Shown in pieces: positions 47,055 through 56,413 of a stretch of 64,000 bases of DNA. The notes under the pieces are model-generated. The model was not told where the DNA came from, searched no databases, and worked only from the letters and a program-made list of their open reading frames with translations. The position numbers and the translations under genes were made by a program. Positions within the stretch are counted from its first letter, which is position 1. Every line of letters begins with the position of its first letter. The stretch is from Aliarcobacter sp. (GTDB lineage Bacteria > Campylobacterota > Campylobacteria > Campylobacterales > Arcobacteraceae): contig JAQTXA010000003.1 in the NCBI GenBank assembly GCA_028689025.1, positions 124,001 through 188,000 of the forward strand, given 5' to 3'.

Positions 47055-47972
47055 TTAAAAAATTGACAAACCTGTTTTTGTGGTAAATAATTCTAAAGCT
47101 TTTGTACCAACAAGGGAATTTCCTTGTAAATTTAATTTTGGAGAGTAAACACAAATTGCCATTTTTTTAGGAACTATTGCCACAATTCCACCACCAACTC
47201 CACTTTTTCCTGGAAGGCCAACTTTATAAGCAAAATCTCCCGATGCATCATAATGACCACAAGTTAGCATTAAAGAGTTTATTCTTTTTGCTTTTGATTC
47301 AGTTATTATTTGCTCATTAGTTATTGGATTTACTCCATGATTTGCTAAAAATAGCATTGATTTTGCTAGTTCAACTGGATTCATCATAATTGAACACTGT
47401 TTAAAATATGTATCTATAACGTCATCGATATTATTGTTTATGTTGTGGTAACTTTTTATCATGTTTATTAAAGCAAAATTTCTAAAACCATGAGCTAATT
47501 CTGATTTGAATATCTCTTCATCATAAGTTATTGTGTCATCATTTGAAGTTTTTTTTATAAAATCCAAAATCGTATTAAAAGTAATATCTTTATAAATAGA
47601 TACTAAACTATCAGCAGTTACAATAGCACCTGCATTTATAAAGGGATTTCTTGGAATTCCATTTTCATATTCTAGTTGAACTAAAGAGTTAAAGGGATTT
47701 CCAGATGGTTCATGACCAACTCTTTTATATAAATCTTTTCCATAGTGGCTTAAAGCAAGGGTGAAAGTAAAAACTTTTGAGATACTTTGAATAGAAAATT
47801 TTAAATCAGTATCTCCTACATTATATGAAGTTCCATCAAAAAGTTGGATAGACATAGCAAACTTTTTATCATCTACATTTGCTAAAGCGGGGATATAGTT
47901 TGCTACTTTTCCCTCTTTTAGAAATGGTTGAATTTCTTTTTCTATCTCTTCTAAAATGGTTTGGTAATTCAT
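47055..47972 (-). CDS. glsA: GlsA, glutaminase
   Basis: 305 aa beta-lactamase-like serine glutaminase. SIQSISKVFTFTLAL holds the catalytic Ser-x-x-Lys; FNSLVQLEYENGIPRNPFIN and CGHYDASGDFAYKVGLPGKS are family motifs. It hydrolyses glutamine to glutamate and ammonia. The start overlaps the thyX stop by one base. Confidence 0.94.
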   Translation of the reverse strand: MNYQTILEEIEKEIQPFLKEGKVANYIPALANVDDKKFAMSIQLFDGTSYNVGDTDLKFSIQSISKVFTFTLALSHYGKDLYKRVGHEPSGNPFNSLVQLEYENGIPRNPFINAGAIVTADSLVSIYKDITFNTILDFIKKTSNDDTITYDEEIFKSELAHGFRNFALINMIKSYHNINNNIDDVIDTYFKQCSIMMNPVELAKSMLFLANHGVNPITNEQIITESKAKRINSLMLTCGHYDASGDFAYKVGLPGKSGVGGGIVAIVPKKMAICVYSPKLNLQGNSLVGTKALELFTTKTGLSIF

Positions 47973-48811
47973 TAATCTCCTAATAATTCTTTCATTGCCT
48001 CTGCTGTTTTTCTAATTTCCCATTGTGCGTGTGAATCAAGTCTAAGTTTAAAATAGTTTTCTAATTGAGTTGGTTGAAAACCTCCCCAAATTTGAGAATA
48101 TCCAGCTTGTGGAATTATTCTTCTTGCTTCTTGAGGTTTTACACCATCTTCTAAAGCTTTATAATAGTGTTCTAAACAGATATCTAATATCTTTTGAGTG
48201 TTACCATATTCTGTAGTAACATCTTTCATTTTTTCACTAATATAAAAATCAAAAGGAACTCTTTTCCCACTTACATATCTTCTACTTAATTCTTGCCAGT
48301 TAACTCTGTGTCTAACCATTTGGCTTCTTGTTGGAAAATCAACTTTGTATAAAAATACCTTGAAATGTTCTTTGATAATTTTACACTCTTCAAGTGTGTT
48401 ATAAGTGGTTCTAATATCAAAACTATATGCTTTTGGAGTATTTTCAAAATCATATACTAAAGCTCTATAATTTGTAAGAAGATATTTACCATTGCAAATT
48501 AGTTCTCCAAATTTTTTAACATTTGAAAACTCTAAAGCTAAAATCTCTTTATGTTTTTCATCTGAAAAATCAAGTAAAACAGGTACAAATTCAAAAGATG
48601 ATGATGGTAAACCTTGTGATTCTGCCATGAGTCTGTTGTATAAACTTTCACTTCCTAAGGCTTTTGGTGATTGATAACAAATTGAAGCAACTTGAGTAAT
48701 AGCTAATATTCTATTCTCTTCATTTAAGTTTGCCTTTGAAAAGTCCCAATTCTCTACAAAAGCGATATTATCTGCAAAAATATTCTCTTTTTTGTTAATC
48801 ATGTTAATCAT
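47972..48811 (-). CDS. thyX: ThyX, flavin-dependent thymidylate synthase
   Basis: 279 aa. The ThyX motif appears as RHRVNWQELSRRY, a form that departs slightly from RHR-x7-S; further ThyX regions are QEARRIIPQAGYSQ and LRLDSHAQWEIR. It makes dTMP with FAD and methylene-tetrahydrofolate. Two close ATGs (48811, 48802) are possible starts. Confidence 0.9.
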   Translation of the reverse strand: MINMINKKENIFADNIAFVENWDFSKANLNEENRILAITQVASICYQSPKALGSESLYNRLMAESQGLPSSSFEFVPVLLDFSDEKHKEILALEFSNVKKFGELICNGKYLLTNYRALVYDFENTPKAYSFDIRTTYNTLEECKIIKEHFKVFLYKVDFPTRSQMVRHRVNWQELSRRYVSGKRVPFDFYISEKMKDVTTEYGNTQKILDICLEHYYKALEDGVKPQEARRIIPQAGYSQIWGGFQPTQLENYFKLRLDSHAQWEIRKTAEAMKELLGD

Positions 48812-48888
48812 TTTTTAGTACCTTATTGTATAATTAAGACACATTATACAAAAAAGTACATATATATATAATTTATTAAAGGAAAGAA

Positions 48889-50466
48889 ATGAGTATAAAG
48901 AAAATAGTAAAAATTAGTTTTATATTAATTTTATTCATAATTGCAATAATTGGACTTATAAATACAATAATAATTTATCAAATAAAAGAAAATAATTTAG
49001 CAAAACAATCAATTAGCAAATTAGTATCAATGCAAGAAAGAATGAATGAATTATTAAAAGATACTATTAACTTAGAGTCTGTTGACAAACTAGATAAATA
49101 TAAAGAAGATTTTTCAAAATATGAATTAGAGTTTGAAAAAATACAAGATACTTTTAAAGAACAAGATAAAAATGATTTAATCGATTTTTTTATTAGTGAT
49201 ATTCAAAAAAATGAAATAATTGCCACAAAACTTGCTCTTTTATTTGAAAGTGAACAAGAGATAGAAAAAGCATTTGATGCAATTTATTTATTACAAGAGA
49301 CTAAAATAGAAGTTATTGATGAATTTAATAAAAATTATCCAATTGAAAATGAATTAAGAAAAAAATTAGAACATGAAATAAATGAACGAAAGAATTTTAA
49401 TCTTTCTCAATTACTTGGGGATGTAAGATATTATAGTAAAGAGGTACTTTATCAAAAAAGAGATAAAGAAACATTTGATAAATGGGTAGAAAAAATCGAG
49501 TTACTTAAACATAATTTTGACAATAGTGATACTGAAAAATATTTAGAAATTGTAAAAAAAGTTGGAGGTAGCGTTGTTAATATTAAAGATATTGAAGATT
49601 TAGAGTTTAATATAGGAAATAAAAGTCTTAATATTATTAATTTAAATAAAAAATATAGTTCTGAGATGGAAGCCAAAATAGAAGAACTTTCAAGTAACTT
49701 TATTAATATTACATATTTTAGTATTTTATTACTTTTAGTTATTGTAATAAGTTTCTTAGCACTTTTAGCATACAAAGTTTATAAAAATGTTGGGTTGTCT
49801 GTAGATGAGATTGAAAGTAAAATTAAAGATGGTTTAATAGAGATTAAAAATCTAAATCATGAAATAGAAAATACACAAAAAGAGGTTGTATTTACTATGG
49901 GTTCTATTGGTGAAAGTAGAAGCAAAGAGACAGGAAATCATGTAAAAAGAGTTGCAGAGTATTCTAAACTTTTAGCTTTGTATTATGGTTTAGATGAAAA
50001 TGAAGCAGAAATGCTAAAACAAGCAAGTCCAATGCATGATATAGGAAAAGTTGCAATCCCTGATGCTGTATTAAACAAACCTGGAAGATTTGATGAAGCT
50101 GAGAGAAAAATTATGGATACCCATGCAGCATTGGGTTATGAGATGCTTAAACATTCAAATAGAACACTATTAAAAACAGCTGCAATTGTAGCTTATGAAC
50201 ACCATGAAAAATGGGATGGAAGTGGATATCCAAGAGGATTAAGTGGAGAAAATATTCATATTTATGGAAGAATTACAGCTCTAGCAGATGTTTTTGATGC
50301 ATTAGGAAGTGATAGGGTTTATAAACAAGCTTGGGATGATGAAAAGATATTTAATCTTTTTAAAGAAGAGAGAGCTAAACATTTTGATCCAAAACTTGTA
50401 GATATTTTCTTTGAACATTTAGATAAGTTTTTAAGAATTAGAAATTCATTGAAAGATAAATTTTAA
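48889..50466 (+). CDS. Membrane HD-GYP domain protein, probable c-di-GMP phosphodiesterase
   Basis: 525 aa. A hydrophobic segment at 8-30 and another near 277-297 bracket a periplasmic helical sensor. The C-terminal HD-GYP domain has MHDIGKVAIPDAVLNKPG and HHEKWDGSGYPRGLSG. HD-GYP enzymes degrade cyclic di-GMP. No GGDEF domain is attached. Confidence 0.88.
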   Translation: MSIKKIVKISFILILFIIAIIGLINTIIIYQIKENNLAKQSISKLVSMQERMNELLKDTINLESVDKLDKYKEDFSKYELEFEKIQDTFKEQDKNDLIDFFISDIQKNEIIATKLALLFESEQEIEKAFDAIYLLQETKIEVIDEFNKNYPIENELRKKLEHEINERKNFNLSQLLGDVRYYSKEVLYQKRDKETFDKWVEKIELLKHNFDNSDTEKYLEIVKKVGGSVVNIKDIEDLEFNIGNKSLNIINLNKKYSSEMEAKIEELSSNFINITYFSILLLLVIVISFLALLAYKVYKNVGLSVDEIESKIKDGLIEIKNLNHEIENTQKEVVFTMGSIGESRSKETGNHVKRVAEYSKLLALYYGLDENEAEMLKQASPMHDIGKVAIPDAVLNKPGRFDEAERKIMDTHAALGYEMLKHSNRTLLKTAAIVAYEHHEKWDGSGYPRGLSGENIHIYGRITALADVFDALGSDRVYKQAWDDEKIFNLFKEERAKHFDPKLVDIFFEHLDKFLRIRNSLKDKF

Positions 50467-50511
50467 AGATTTTAATCTTGATATAGTTAAATTAAGAGTT
50501 AAACCTATAAA

Positions 50512-51705
50512 TTATAATTGGATTTTAAAGGTATTAAACTCATTCTCATAAGAGTACTCTAGTTGATAATTATGTTTGTCAATAATCTTTTTCACAATAC
50601 TTAAACCCAATCCAAAACCATCTCTTTGCGATAATTCTTGTGTGAATGGTTTTAAGTAATATTCTATCTCTTTTGATAGTTTTTTACCTTTGTTTGAAAT
50701 CGATATTTCATCTTTATTTGCTTCAATAATTATTGGGTATGAAATAGCATATTTTAAAGCATTATCAATTAGATTTTTAAGTGCCACTGATAAGTAATAT
50801 AAATCACCAGAGATCTTAAAATTATCAACTATGTTTACATCTATTTTTGATTCATCTTCTAAATATAGCTTTCCAAGTGATTCTACTATTAAAGTTTCGG
50901 CACTAAAATTTGTAAGATTTAATTTTGTAAGATTTAATTTTTCAAGCTCTATTAACTCATTTGTTAAAATTTCCAAATCAGAAAAAATTTTCTTTAATAA
51001 CTCTTTTTGCGAAAAATCATCTATTTTTTCAATGGCAAATTTACCTTTAGCAATTGGAGTTCTAAGTTCATGTCCAATGTCTCTTAAGAGTTCTTCTCTT
51101 GTTTTTATAGAGTTTTCAAGGGAAATAGCCATTTTATTAAATGTAGTTGCTAAAACTCCTATTTCATCTTTTGAAGTAATATCAATCCTAGTTGATAAGT
51201 CTCCATTTGCAAAATTTGAAAGTTGTTTGGTAATAGATTTTAAAGGAGATAGAAGTCTTAATATATATAAAAATATGAGGATTAAAACAAAAATATCTAC
51301 AAAAATAAGAATATTTAATATCAGTTTATCAACAATATTTTCTTCGTCAGGAGTTTCTAAAATATATTCTTCATCTAAATATTTTATTTTAATAAGAAAT
51401 TCATCATCAAAAGATTTTTTTAAAATTAGGATATTCCCAAATGTTAGTTTATTATCATATAAAATTTCATAATCTTTTTCTTCTTTTTTATTTGTTTTGA
51501 ATTCCAAATCATATTTTTTGAAAAGTTTATCTAATTGACTTTTGTTTTCAATATTTTCATATAATTCATTTGAGATTTTTATGTACTTTTCTTCTATTAA
51601 GCTATCTACTCTTTTTGAATTGATACTATCAATCCAAAAACCAATAATTGACATAAGTATTAAACTGATAATAAATAAAATTGATATTTTTTTAAAAATT
51701 GACAT
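50512..51705 (-). CDS. Sensor histidine kinase
   Basis: 397 aa. Two membrane segments (about 7-25 and 135-155), a HAMP domain, phospho-histidine box RDIGHELRTPIAKGKF, and HATPase motifs (NLIDNALKYA, GFGLGLSIVKKIID). It follows the response regulator gene three bases after its end and is its likely partner. The sensed signal may be periplasmic, given the CpxP-like gene just upstream. Confidence 0.9.
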   Translation of the reverse strand: MSIFKKISILFIISLILMSIIGFWIDSINSKRVDSLIEEKYIKISNELYENIENKSQLDKLFKKYDLEFKTNKKEEKDYEILYDNKLTFGNILILKKSFDDEFLIKIKYLDEEYILETPDEENIVDKLILNILIFVDIFVLILIFLYILRLLSPLKSITKQLSNFANGDLSTRIDITSKDEIGVLATTFNKMAISLENSIKTREELLRDIGHELRTPIAKGKFAIEKIDDFSQKELLKKIFSDLEILTNELIELEKLNLTKLNLTNFSAETLIVESLGKLYLEDESKIDVNIVDNFKISGDLYYLSVALKNLIDNALKYAISYPIIIEANKDEISISNKGKKLSKEIEYYLKPFTQELSQRDGFGLGLSIVKKIIDKHNYQLEYSYENEFNTFKIQL

Positions 51706-51708
51706 AAT

Positions 51709-52374
51709 TTATCCTACGAATTTATAACCGATACCCCAAACAGATTTTATATATTTAGGATTCTTTGAATCATCACCAATTTTATATCGTATATTAGAAA
51801 TATGCATATCTATTGTTCTGTTTTTTGTATTTTCATCCAATGAAGTGGCATTTAATATCTGCTCTCTAGATGATATTTTATTTATATTATCAACTAAAAA
51901 TATAAATATTTCAAATTCTATTCGTGTAAAATCTATTGGAAAATCATCTAAAATCACAGTTCGATTTTCTTTATCGATAACAAAATCACCGATTGAGAGT
52001 TTATTTGAGAAATTCTTTTTTAAAATGTGTTCTATTCTTAAAACAAGTTCTCTTGGCTCATAAGGTTTTGCTAAATAATCATCTGCCCCAAGCTCAAAAC
52101 CATGAATTTTATTTCCTATATCACCACGAGCAGAAGAGATAATAATCGGAATATCTTTTATCTGTTTTAGTTTTTTGAATAAGTCGAAACCATCAATATC
52201 GGGAAGCATTAAATCAAGGATTATTATTGCGTAGTCATTTTCATTTTTGAAGTTTTCTAGAGCATCTTTTGGATGAGAAAATGCAGTACAACTAAAGTCA
52301 TAATCTTGTAAATAGTCAACTATTAATTTTTGCATTTGTAAATCATCTTCGATTAATAAAACTTTTTTACTCAA
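51709..52374 (-). CDS. OmpR-type response regulator
   Basis: 221 aa from a TTG start at 52374 that overlaps the previous stop; a GAGG ribosome site precedes it and the family start KKVLLIEDD follows at once. An earlier ATG at 52422 would extend into the previous gene. Receiver aspartate is in IIILDLMLPDIDGF; the winged helix ends IRYKIGDDSKNPKYI. It is the partner of the kinase at 50512. Confidence 0.88.
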   Translation of the reverse strand: MSKKVLLIEDDLQMQKLIVDYLQDYDFSCTAFSHPKDALENFKNENDYAIIILDLMLPDIDGFDLFKKLKQIKDIPIIISSARGDIGNKIHGFELGADDYLAKPYEPRELVLRIEHILKKNFSNKLSIGDFVIDKENRTVILDDFPIDFTRIEFEIFIFLVDNINKISSREQILNATSLDENTKNRTIDMHISNIRYKIGDDSKNPKYIKSVWGIGYKFVG

Positions 52375-52759
52375 TTTCCCATTCCTCAAGATATTTTGAA
52401 AATTTTTTTCTTTGTTTTTCATCTAAAATAGTATGTATATTTTTCATTTTTTCTATTTCTAAAAGAGATGCTTTTGTTTTAAAATCAATTAAAACATCAA
52501 AATACAACTTCTCATCAAAAATATTATTTTCTATTATATCTTTTAATTTATCTTCTTTAGCTTGTTTATATTCATAAAAATCTTTATATTTACGTTTAGA
52601 TTCAATTAAAACTTCTTTTATCTTTTCTAGTTGCTCAGAGTTTAAATTCAAATATTCAAGATTTTTATATGAATATCTGTTATGTTTGTCATCACTAGCA
52701 TTTAGAAATAAGAAAAGACTACTTAAAAGTAGAAAGATTTTTAATATTTTCATCTTCAA
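52367..52759 (-). CDS. Periplasmic CpxP/Spy-like protein
   Basis: 130 aa. A signal peptide (about 1-22) is followed by helical, charged sequence (LNSEQLEKIKEVLIESKRKY, FKTKASLLEIEKMKNIHTIL), like LTxxQ-motif metal/envelope-stress proteins. It overlaps the cytochrome gene by 41 bases and the regulator by 8. It could modulate the sensor kinase, as CpxP does. Confidence 0.65.
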   Translation of the reverse strand: MKMKILKIFLLLSSLFLFLNASDDKHNRYSYKNLEYLNLNSEQLEKIKEVLIESKRKYKDFYEYKQAKEDKLKDIIENNIFDEKLYFDVLIDFKTKASLLEIEKMKNIHTILDEKQRKKFSKYLEEWEIE

Positions 52760-53837
52760 TTAATCCTTTTTCAATATCTGTATGACAAGCTTTGCAGTTT
52801 GCTTTACTTTTTATTTTCTCATTATCAAAAAGCTCTTTAGGTATATCTTTATGGGTTTTTTCCCAATAATTTGTTTTACTCATAGCAATAATATCTTTAT
52901 CACCAATAGAATTTAGAAATTTCCAACTATTTTCCATTGTCGAGGTTTCGGCACTATTTTTAAGTAAAAAAGCTAATATATTTTTGTTTAACTCTTCGTC
53001 TAATGAAGCATCATCACCAAAGTGATTTTCTAAATCAGACATAATTAATTCCCAAGATTTTTTAGGTAAAAGATTTGGAGGATAAAGAGTGTGACATGAT
53101 GCACACTCATTTACAAAAGCTTCATTTTGTGTTTGATAATCAATTGGCGTGTATATTGATGTAGTTAAAATATTATTTGGTTTGTAAAGATTAAAGCACA
53201 AAAAACCAATAAAAATTAAAAACATTATAGCTGCAAATGTTTTCTGATAGATATTTAACTTTATACTTACATTCTCTTGAGTAACTTTATAACCAGTAAT
53301 TATAGAGTTAAGTGTTTCATCTTTTTTATGAAGTAATCTATCAACTAAAATACCTGAAATATGAGCTACTATCAAAGCTATAAAAAGATTAGATAAAAAT
53401 TCATGAATCTCTTTAAAAAGTTCCATCTCTTTAAAAAATGGAGTGTTTAAAAAGCCTAAAATTCCTTTTCCTTCTTGAATACCAAATGCAAAAATACCTG
53501 TTATTACAGTTAAAAAAGCTACAACTAACATTGCAATTAGAACATAGGATGCAAGTGGATTATGACCTATGTAATTTTGTTTATTTTCAAAAATATTTAT
53601 TAAAAAATCTTTTGCTTTTTGAAGAGTTACTGGGAAATCTTTAAATAATGAATATTTTGGTCCAAGTAATCCCCAAAAAGCTCTAAAAACAAGAAGAATC
53701 AATATACTATATCCAACAACTACGTGGTAATCCAATAATCTATCTTCATCACCAGTTAAAAAAGCTAATAAAATAAATAGTACAAAAAGCCAATGAAAAA
53801 CTCTAGTAGGTAGCGACCAAATATATGATTTTTCCAT
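52719..53837 (-). CDS. Cytochrome b561 fused to a diheme cytochrome c domain
   Basis: 372 aa. Residues 1-215 are a four-helix cytochrome b561 (SLPTRVFHWLF, DYHVVVGYSILI, LIVAHISGIL) with heme histidines. Residues about 240-372 form a cytochrome c domain with CASCH and CKACH, similar to the separate diheme protein next to it. It probably passes quinol electrons to periplasmic cytochrome c and SHP. The fusion of both modules is notable. Confidence 0.85.
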   Translation of the reverse strand: MEKSYIWSLPTRVFHWLFVLFILLAFLTGDEDRLLDYHVVVGYSILILLVFRAFWGLLGPKYSLFKDFPVTLQKAKDFLINIFENKQNYIGHNPLASYVLIAMLVVAFLTVITGIFAFGIQEGKGILGFLNTPFFKEMELFKEIHEFLSNLFIALIVAHISGILVDRLLHKKDETLNSIITGYKVTQENVSIKLNIYQKTFAAIMFLIFIGFLCFNLYKPNNILTTSIYTPIDYQTQNEAFVNECASCHTLYPPNLLPKKSWELIMSDLENHFGDDASLDEELNKNILAFLLKNSAETSTMENSWKFLNSIGDKDIIAMSKTNYWEKTHKDIPKELFDNEKIKSKANCKACHTDIEKGLIEDENIKNLSTFK

Positions 53838-53848
53838 TAATTAACCTT

Positions 53849-54361
53849 TTAATCTTCCCATCTACCAAAGTTTGGGATTTTTATGTCTCTTTCACTATAG
53901 CTTCCTTTATCCGCTGTAGTATGACAAGCAATACAGTTAAACAATCCTTTAACTTCTGGTTGTGTAAGCATATTTTTTCTTATTCCATTATGTTTTTTAA
54001 TCATATAAGGAGTTGTTGAAATTGAATCAGGAATTTGTCCAGCTGGAATACTTGAAACAATTCTATTACTTCTTTTATATTGCATATTTTTTTCTGCACT
54101 ATTATCATTTAAATATTTAGACAGTGTTTGAAAATCTTCAGGTGCTAAAGTAGCATCTGAATCAAAGTGTTTATCTAAATTTGCCATCATTTTATTCCAT
54201 GCATTTGCAGGAAGTAAGCCTGGTTGATAAGGGAAATGGCAAGAACCACACTCTTTTATGTATAATTGATTATTCACTGGTGCAACATCAGTTTTACCAG
54301 ATGAATAAGAATCTGCAAATAAAGAGTTTATAACTATTGCTAAAAAAATTAAATATTTCAT
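53849..54361 (-). CDS. Diheme cytochrome c (DHC-type)
   Basis: 170 aa, signal peptide ending near FADS. Heme sites are CGSCH and CIACH. The sequence YQPGLLPANAWNKMMANLDKH matches the C-terminal part of the neighbouring b561 fusion. DHC is the electron donor to SHP in purple bacteria and Shewanella, where the same three genes occur together. Confidence 0.85.
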   Translation of the reverse strand: MKYLIFLAIVINSLFADSYSSGKTDVAPVNNQLYIKECGSCHFPYQPGLLPANAWNKMMANLDKHFDSDATLAPEDFQTLSKYLNDNSAEKNMQYKRSNRIVSSIPAGQIPDSISTTPYMIKKHNGIRKNMLTQPEVKGLFNCIACHTTADKGSYSERDIKIPNFGRWED

Positions 54362-54371
54362 GATTTTGCCT

Positions 54372-54773
54372 TTATTTATTTATGATGTAAGTTGTTACAT
54401 CACCTTTTTCAAGAGCAGTTCCTTCTCGATTGTAAACATCGTTGAAGTTTCTTTTCATCCATTTTTCAATCTCTTTAATATCAGTAAATCTTTTTGGATT
54501 TGCTTTTGGTGAAAGTGGCTCAATTACTTTTCCTGTGAAAGTGTTTTCGCCACTATTATTTAGATTTATTGTATGACAAGTTGTACATGAAATCTCTTTA
54601 CCTTTTTTACCAATATGTTTTGTAGTAAAAATTTCTTCCCCTCTTTTTGCATCAAAGCCACTAAATTTAGGATTTTCTTTTAAAACTTCTTGTTTCAAAG
54701 AGCTTAGATAATCATCAACAACAGCACCAAAACCTAAATTTAAAACTAGAGCCGTAATCACTAAAACTCTCAT
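54372..54773 (-). CDS. SHP (Sphaeroides heme protein)-like cytochrome c, DUF1924
   Basis: 133 aa with signal peptide (to about residue 17), heme site CTTCH, and the conserved ending ...RNFNDVYNREGTALEKGDVTTYI typical of the DUF1924/SHP family. SHP binds O2 or NO at its high-spin heme. It is part of the SHP, DHC, b561 operon. Confidence 0.82.
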   Translation of the reverse strand: MRVLVITALVLNLGFGAVVDDYLSSLKQEVLKENPKFSGFDAKRGEEIFTTKHIGKKGKEISCTTCHTINLNNSGENTFTGKVIEPLSPKANPKRFTDIKEIEKWMKRNFNDVYNREGTALEKGDVTTYIINK

Positions 54774-54782
54774 ATTAACTCC

Positions 54783-55280
54783 TTATTTTACTTCGTTAAA
54801 TTTATCAAGAAAAATACTTGAAAATATCATAAATAAACCAATTAAAAAGGCACCTGTACTTATGTAAACGATTGTTTCTGTAAGAATATGACCATGGGCT
54901 GCATCTCTTCCTATTTGAGGTGCTAAATAAAACATTAAATACCAAGATAAAGGATAAAGTGTTCCTATTCCTATCATAGTTGAAGAAAAAGATTTTGCAC
55001 TATCTTTCATTTTAGATACTAAAATAATCAGTAGTAATGCTAAAGAATAAGCAGCTATTCCTGCTGAATGGAAATGTGCTCTTTGTACATATCTCCAAAT
55101 TTTATCTTTACTTTTTTCATCATGAACCTCTGGATTTGCTTTAATATTTTCAGAAATATAGTTTTTAAATACTTCTTCTTTTGCACCAAATGCAATTCCT
55201 AATCCAATACCAAATACTAATGATAATAAAGTTATTAAAAGTCCTATTTTTATAACTTTTAAGTCAAAATTCATACCCAT
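54783..55280 (-). CDS. Four-helix membrane protein with paired histidines
   Basis: 165 aa, four hydrophobic segments. It has RAHFHSAGIAAYSLALL and AAHGHILTE, which place histidines at membrane faces and could bind heme or metal. I do not recognise the family. It is first in the SHP operon and may belong to the same electron path. Starts at 55280 or at the nearby ATG at 55274. Confidence 0.65.
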   Translation of the reverse strand: MGMNFDLKVIKIGLLITLLSLVFGIGLGIAFGAKEEVFKNYISENIKANPEVHDEKSKDKIWRYVQRAHFHSAGIAAYSLALLLIILVSKMKDSAKSFSSTMIGIGTLYPLSWYLMFYLAPQIGRDAAHGHILTETIVYISTGAFLIGLFMIFSSIFLDKFNEVK

Positions 55281-55368
55281 TTACACTCCTTTTTATTTTT
55301 ATTAAGGAAGTATATGAGAATAGTTTAAAGTTCTAAGGTTAAATTTGTTTACAATTTCTTGACAAATA

Positions 55369-55728
55369 TTAAAAACTGTCAATAAAAACAATAGCCCAAG
55401 TGATAATGAAGATAAAAATACTTAAGAATACAATAGCACTACCTACATCCTTCGCTCGTCCTGCCATATCATGATGCTCTAATGTAACTAAATCAACAAC
55501 TCTCTCAATTGCACTATTTATTGTTTCTGCTAAAATCATACCCATTAAAGTAATGAACATTAAAGCTTTGTTTGTAAGAGTAACATCGATGAATATTATT
55601 ACAGGAAGTAAAATAATTGTAATAATTAACTCTATTTTAAAAGAAGTTTCTGTTTTGATTAAATCAATCAAACCCTTTAGTGCGTAAGAAGTATTTTTAA
55701 AAAAATTATATTTCGGTTGGTTTCTCAA
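55369..55728 (-). CDS. dgkA: DgkA, diacylglycerol kinase
   Basis: 119 aa, three membrane helices, with AETINSAIERVVDLV and HHDMAGRAKDVGSAIVFLS, the DgkA signature. It recycles diacylglycerol released by phosphoethanolamine transfer. It overlaps the PAP2 gene by 23 bases, downstream of eptA, matching that role. Confidence 0.93.
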   Translation of the reverse strand: MRNQPKYNFFKNTSYALKGLIDLIKTETSFKIELIITIILLPVIIFIDVTLTNKALMFITLMGMILAETINSAIERVVDLVTLEHHDMAGRAKDVGSAIVFLSIFIFIITWAIVFIDSF

Positions 55729-56413
55729 TATTTGGCCTTTGTTTAAATTGTGTGAATTTTACTATTATTAATATAATAAGCCAAGCCATTAGCATGGTAA
55801 TTATAGTATGACTTAAAAAATGATCCCCTAAAAGCATCTTATATGTTCCCATACTCCAACCAATAATTAATGCACCAACTAAGGCTATTTTTTGATTTTT
55901 TGGAGTTTTAAAGAGGAAAAATAGAGCCATAAGTGCAAATCCACCACTAGCATGTCCTGCTGGCCAACATTTTACCTTTGATTTTTGTACAAAATCTTTT
56001 GGGTAAGAGTCAAATACTCTTGTTTCAGGATAAGTTCCATTAAAAGTAACAATATTACATGGACAAGGAGTATTTGTAACAGCCTTTAGTGAACCTATAA
56101 TTAAAGGAACAAAAATAGCTGATAATAAAACAATGATTAAACCTTTTTTGTATTCTTGAACAAATATTTTTTTTCTTAAAAAAATTAGTGAGAATAGGAT
56201 AGCTACTGCAAAAAGTATAAGTGAAGTTTTTAATCCATCATAAAGAAAGAATTTTAATATAGGTTCATTTTTATTTATTATCCAATTTTTTGTTTCAAAA
56301 TTGTAAAAAAAGTTTTGAACAAATATATCCAATTTAGTGAATTGGAAAAGTGCAATTACAGCAATTAATAAAAGAGCTGTAATTACTATTTGTTTATTCT
56401 GGTTTTTTAGCAT
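55706..56413 (-). CDS. PAP2-family lipid phosphatase
   Basis: 235 aa with about six membrane helices. PAP2 motifs are KAVTNTPCP, CWPAGHASG and GDHFLSHTIIT. Relatives (LpxE, LpxF, PgpB) remove phosphates from lipid A or undecaprenyl pyrophosphate. Because it lies between eptA and dgkA, lipid A is the likely substrate. Confidence 0.85.
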   Translation of the reverse strand: MLKNQNKQIVITALLLIAVIALFQFTKLDIFVQNFFYNFETKNWIINKNEPILKFFLYDGLKTSLILFAVAILFSLIFLRKKIFVQEYKKGLIIVLLSAIFVPLIIGSLKAVTNTPCPCNIVTFNGTYPETRVFDSYPKDFVQKSKVKCWPAGHASGGFALMALFFLFKTPKNQKIALVGALIIGWSMGTYKMLLGDHFLSHTIITMLMAWLIILIIVKFTQFKQRPNIEKPTEI

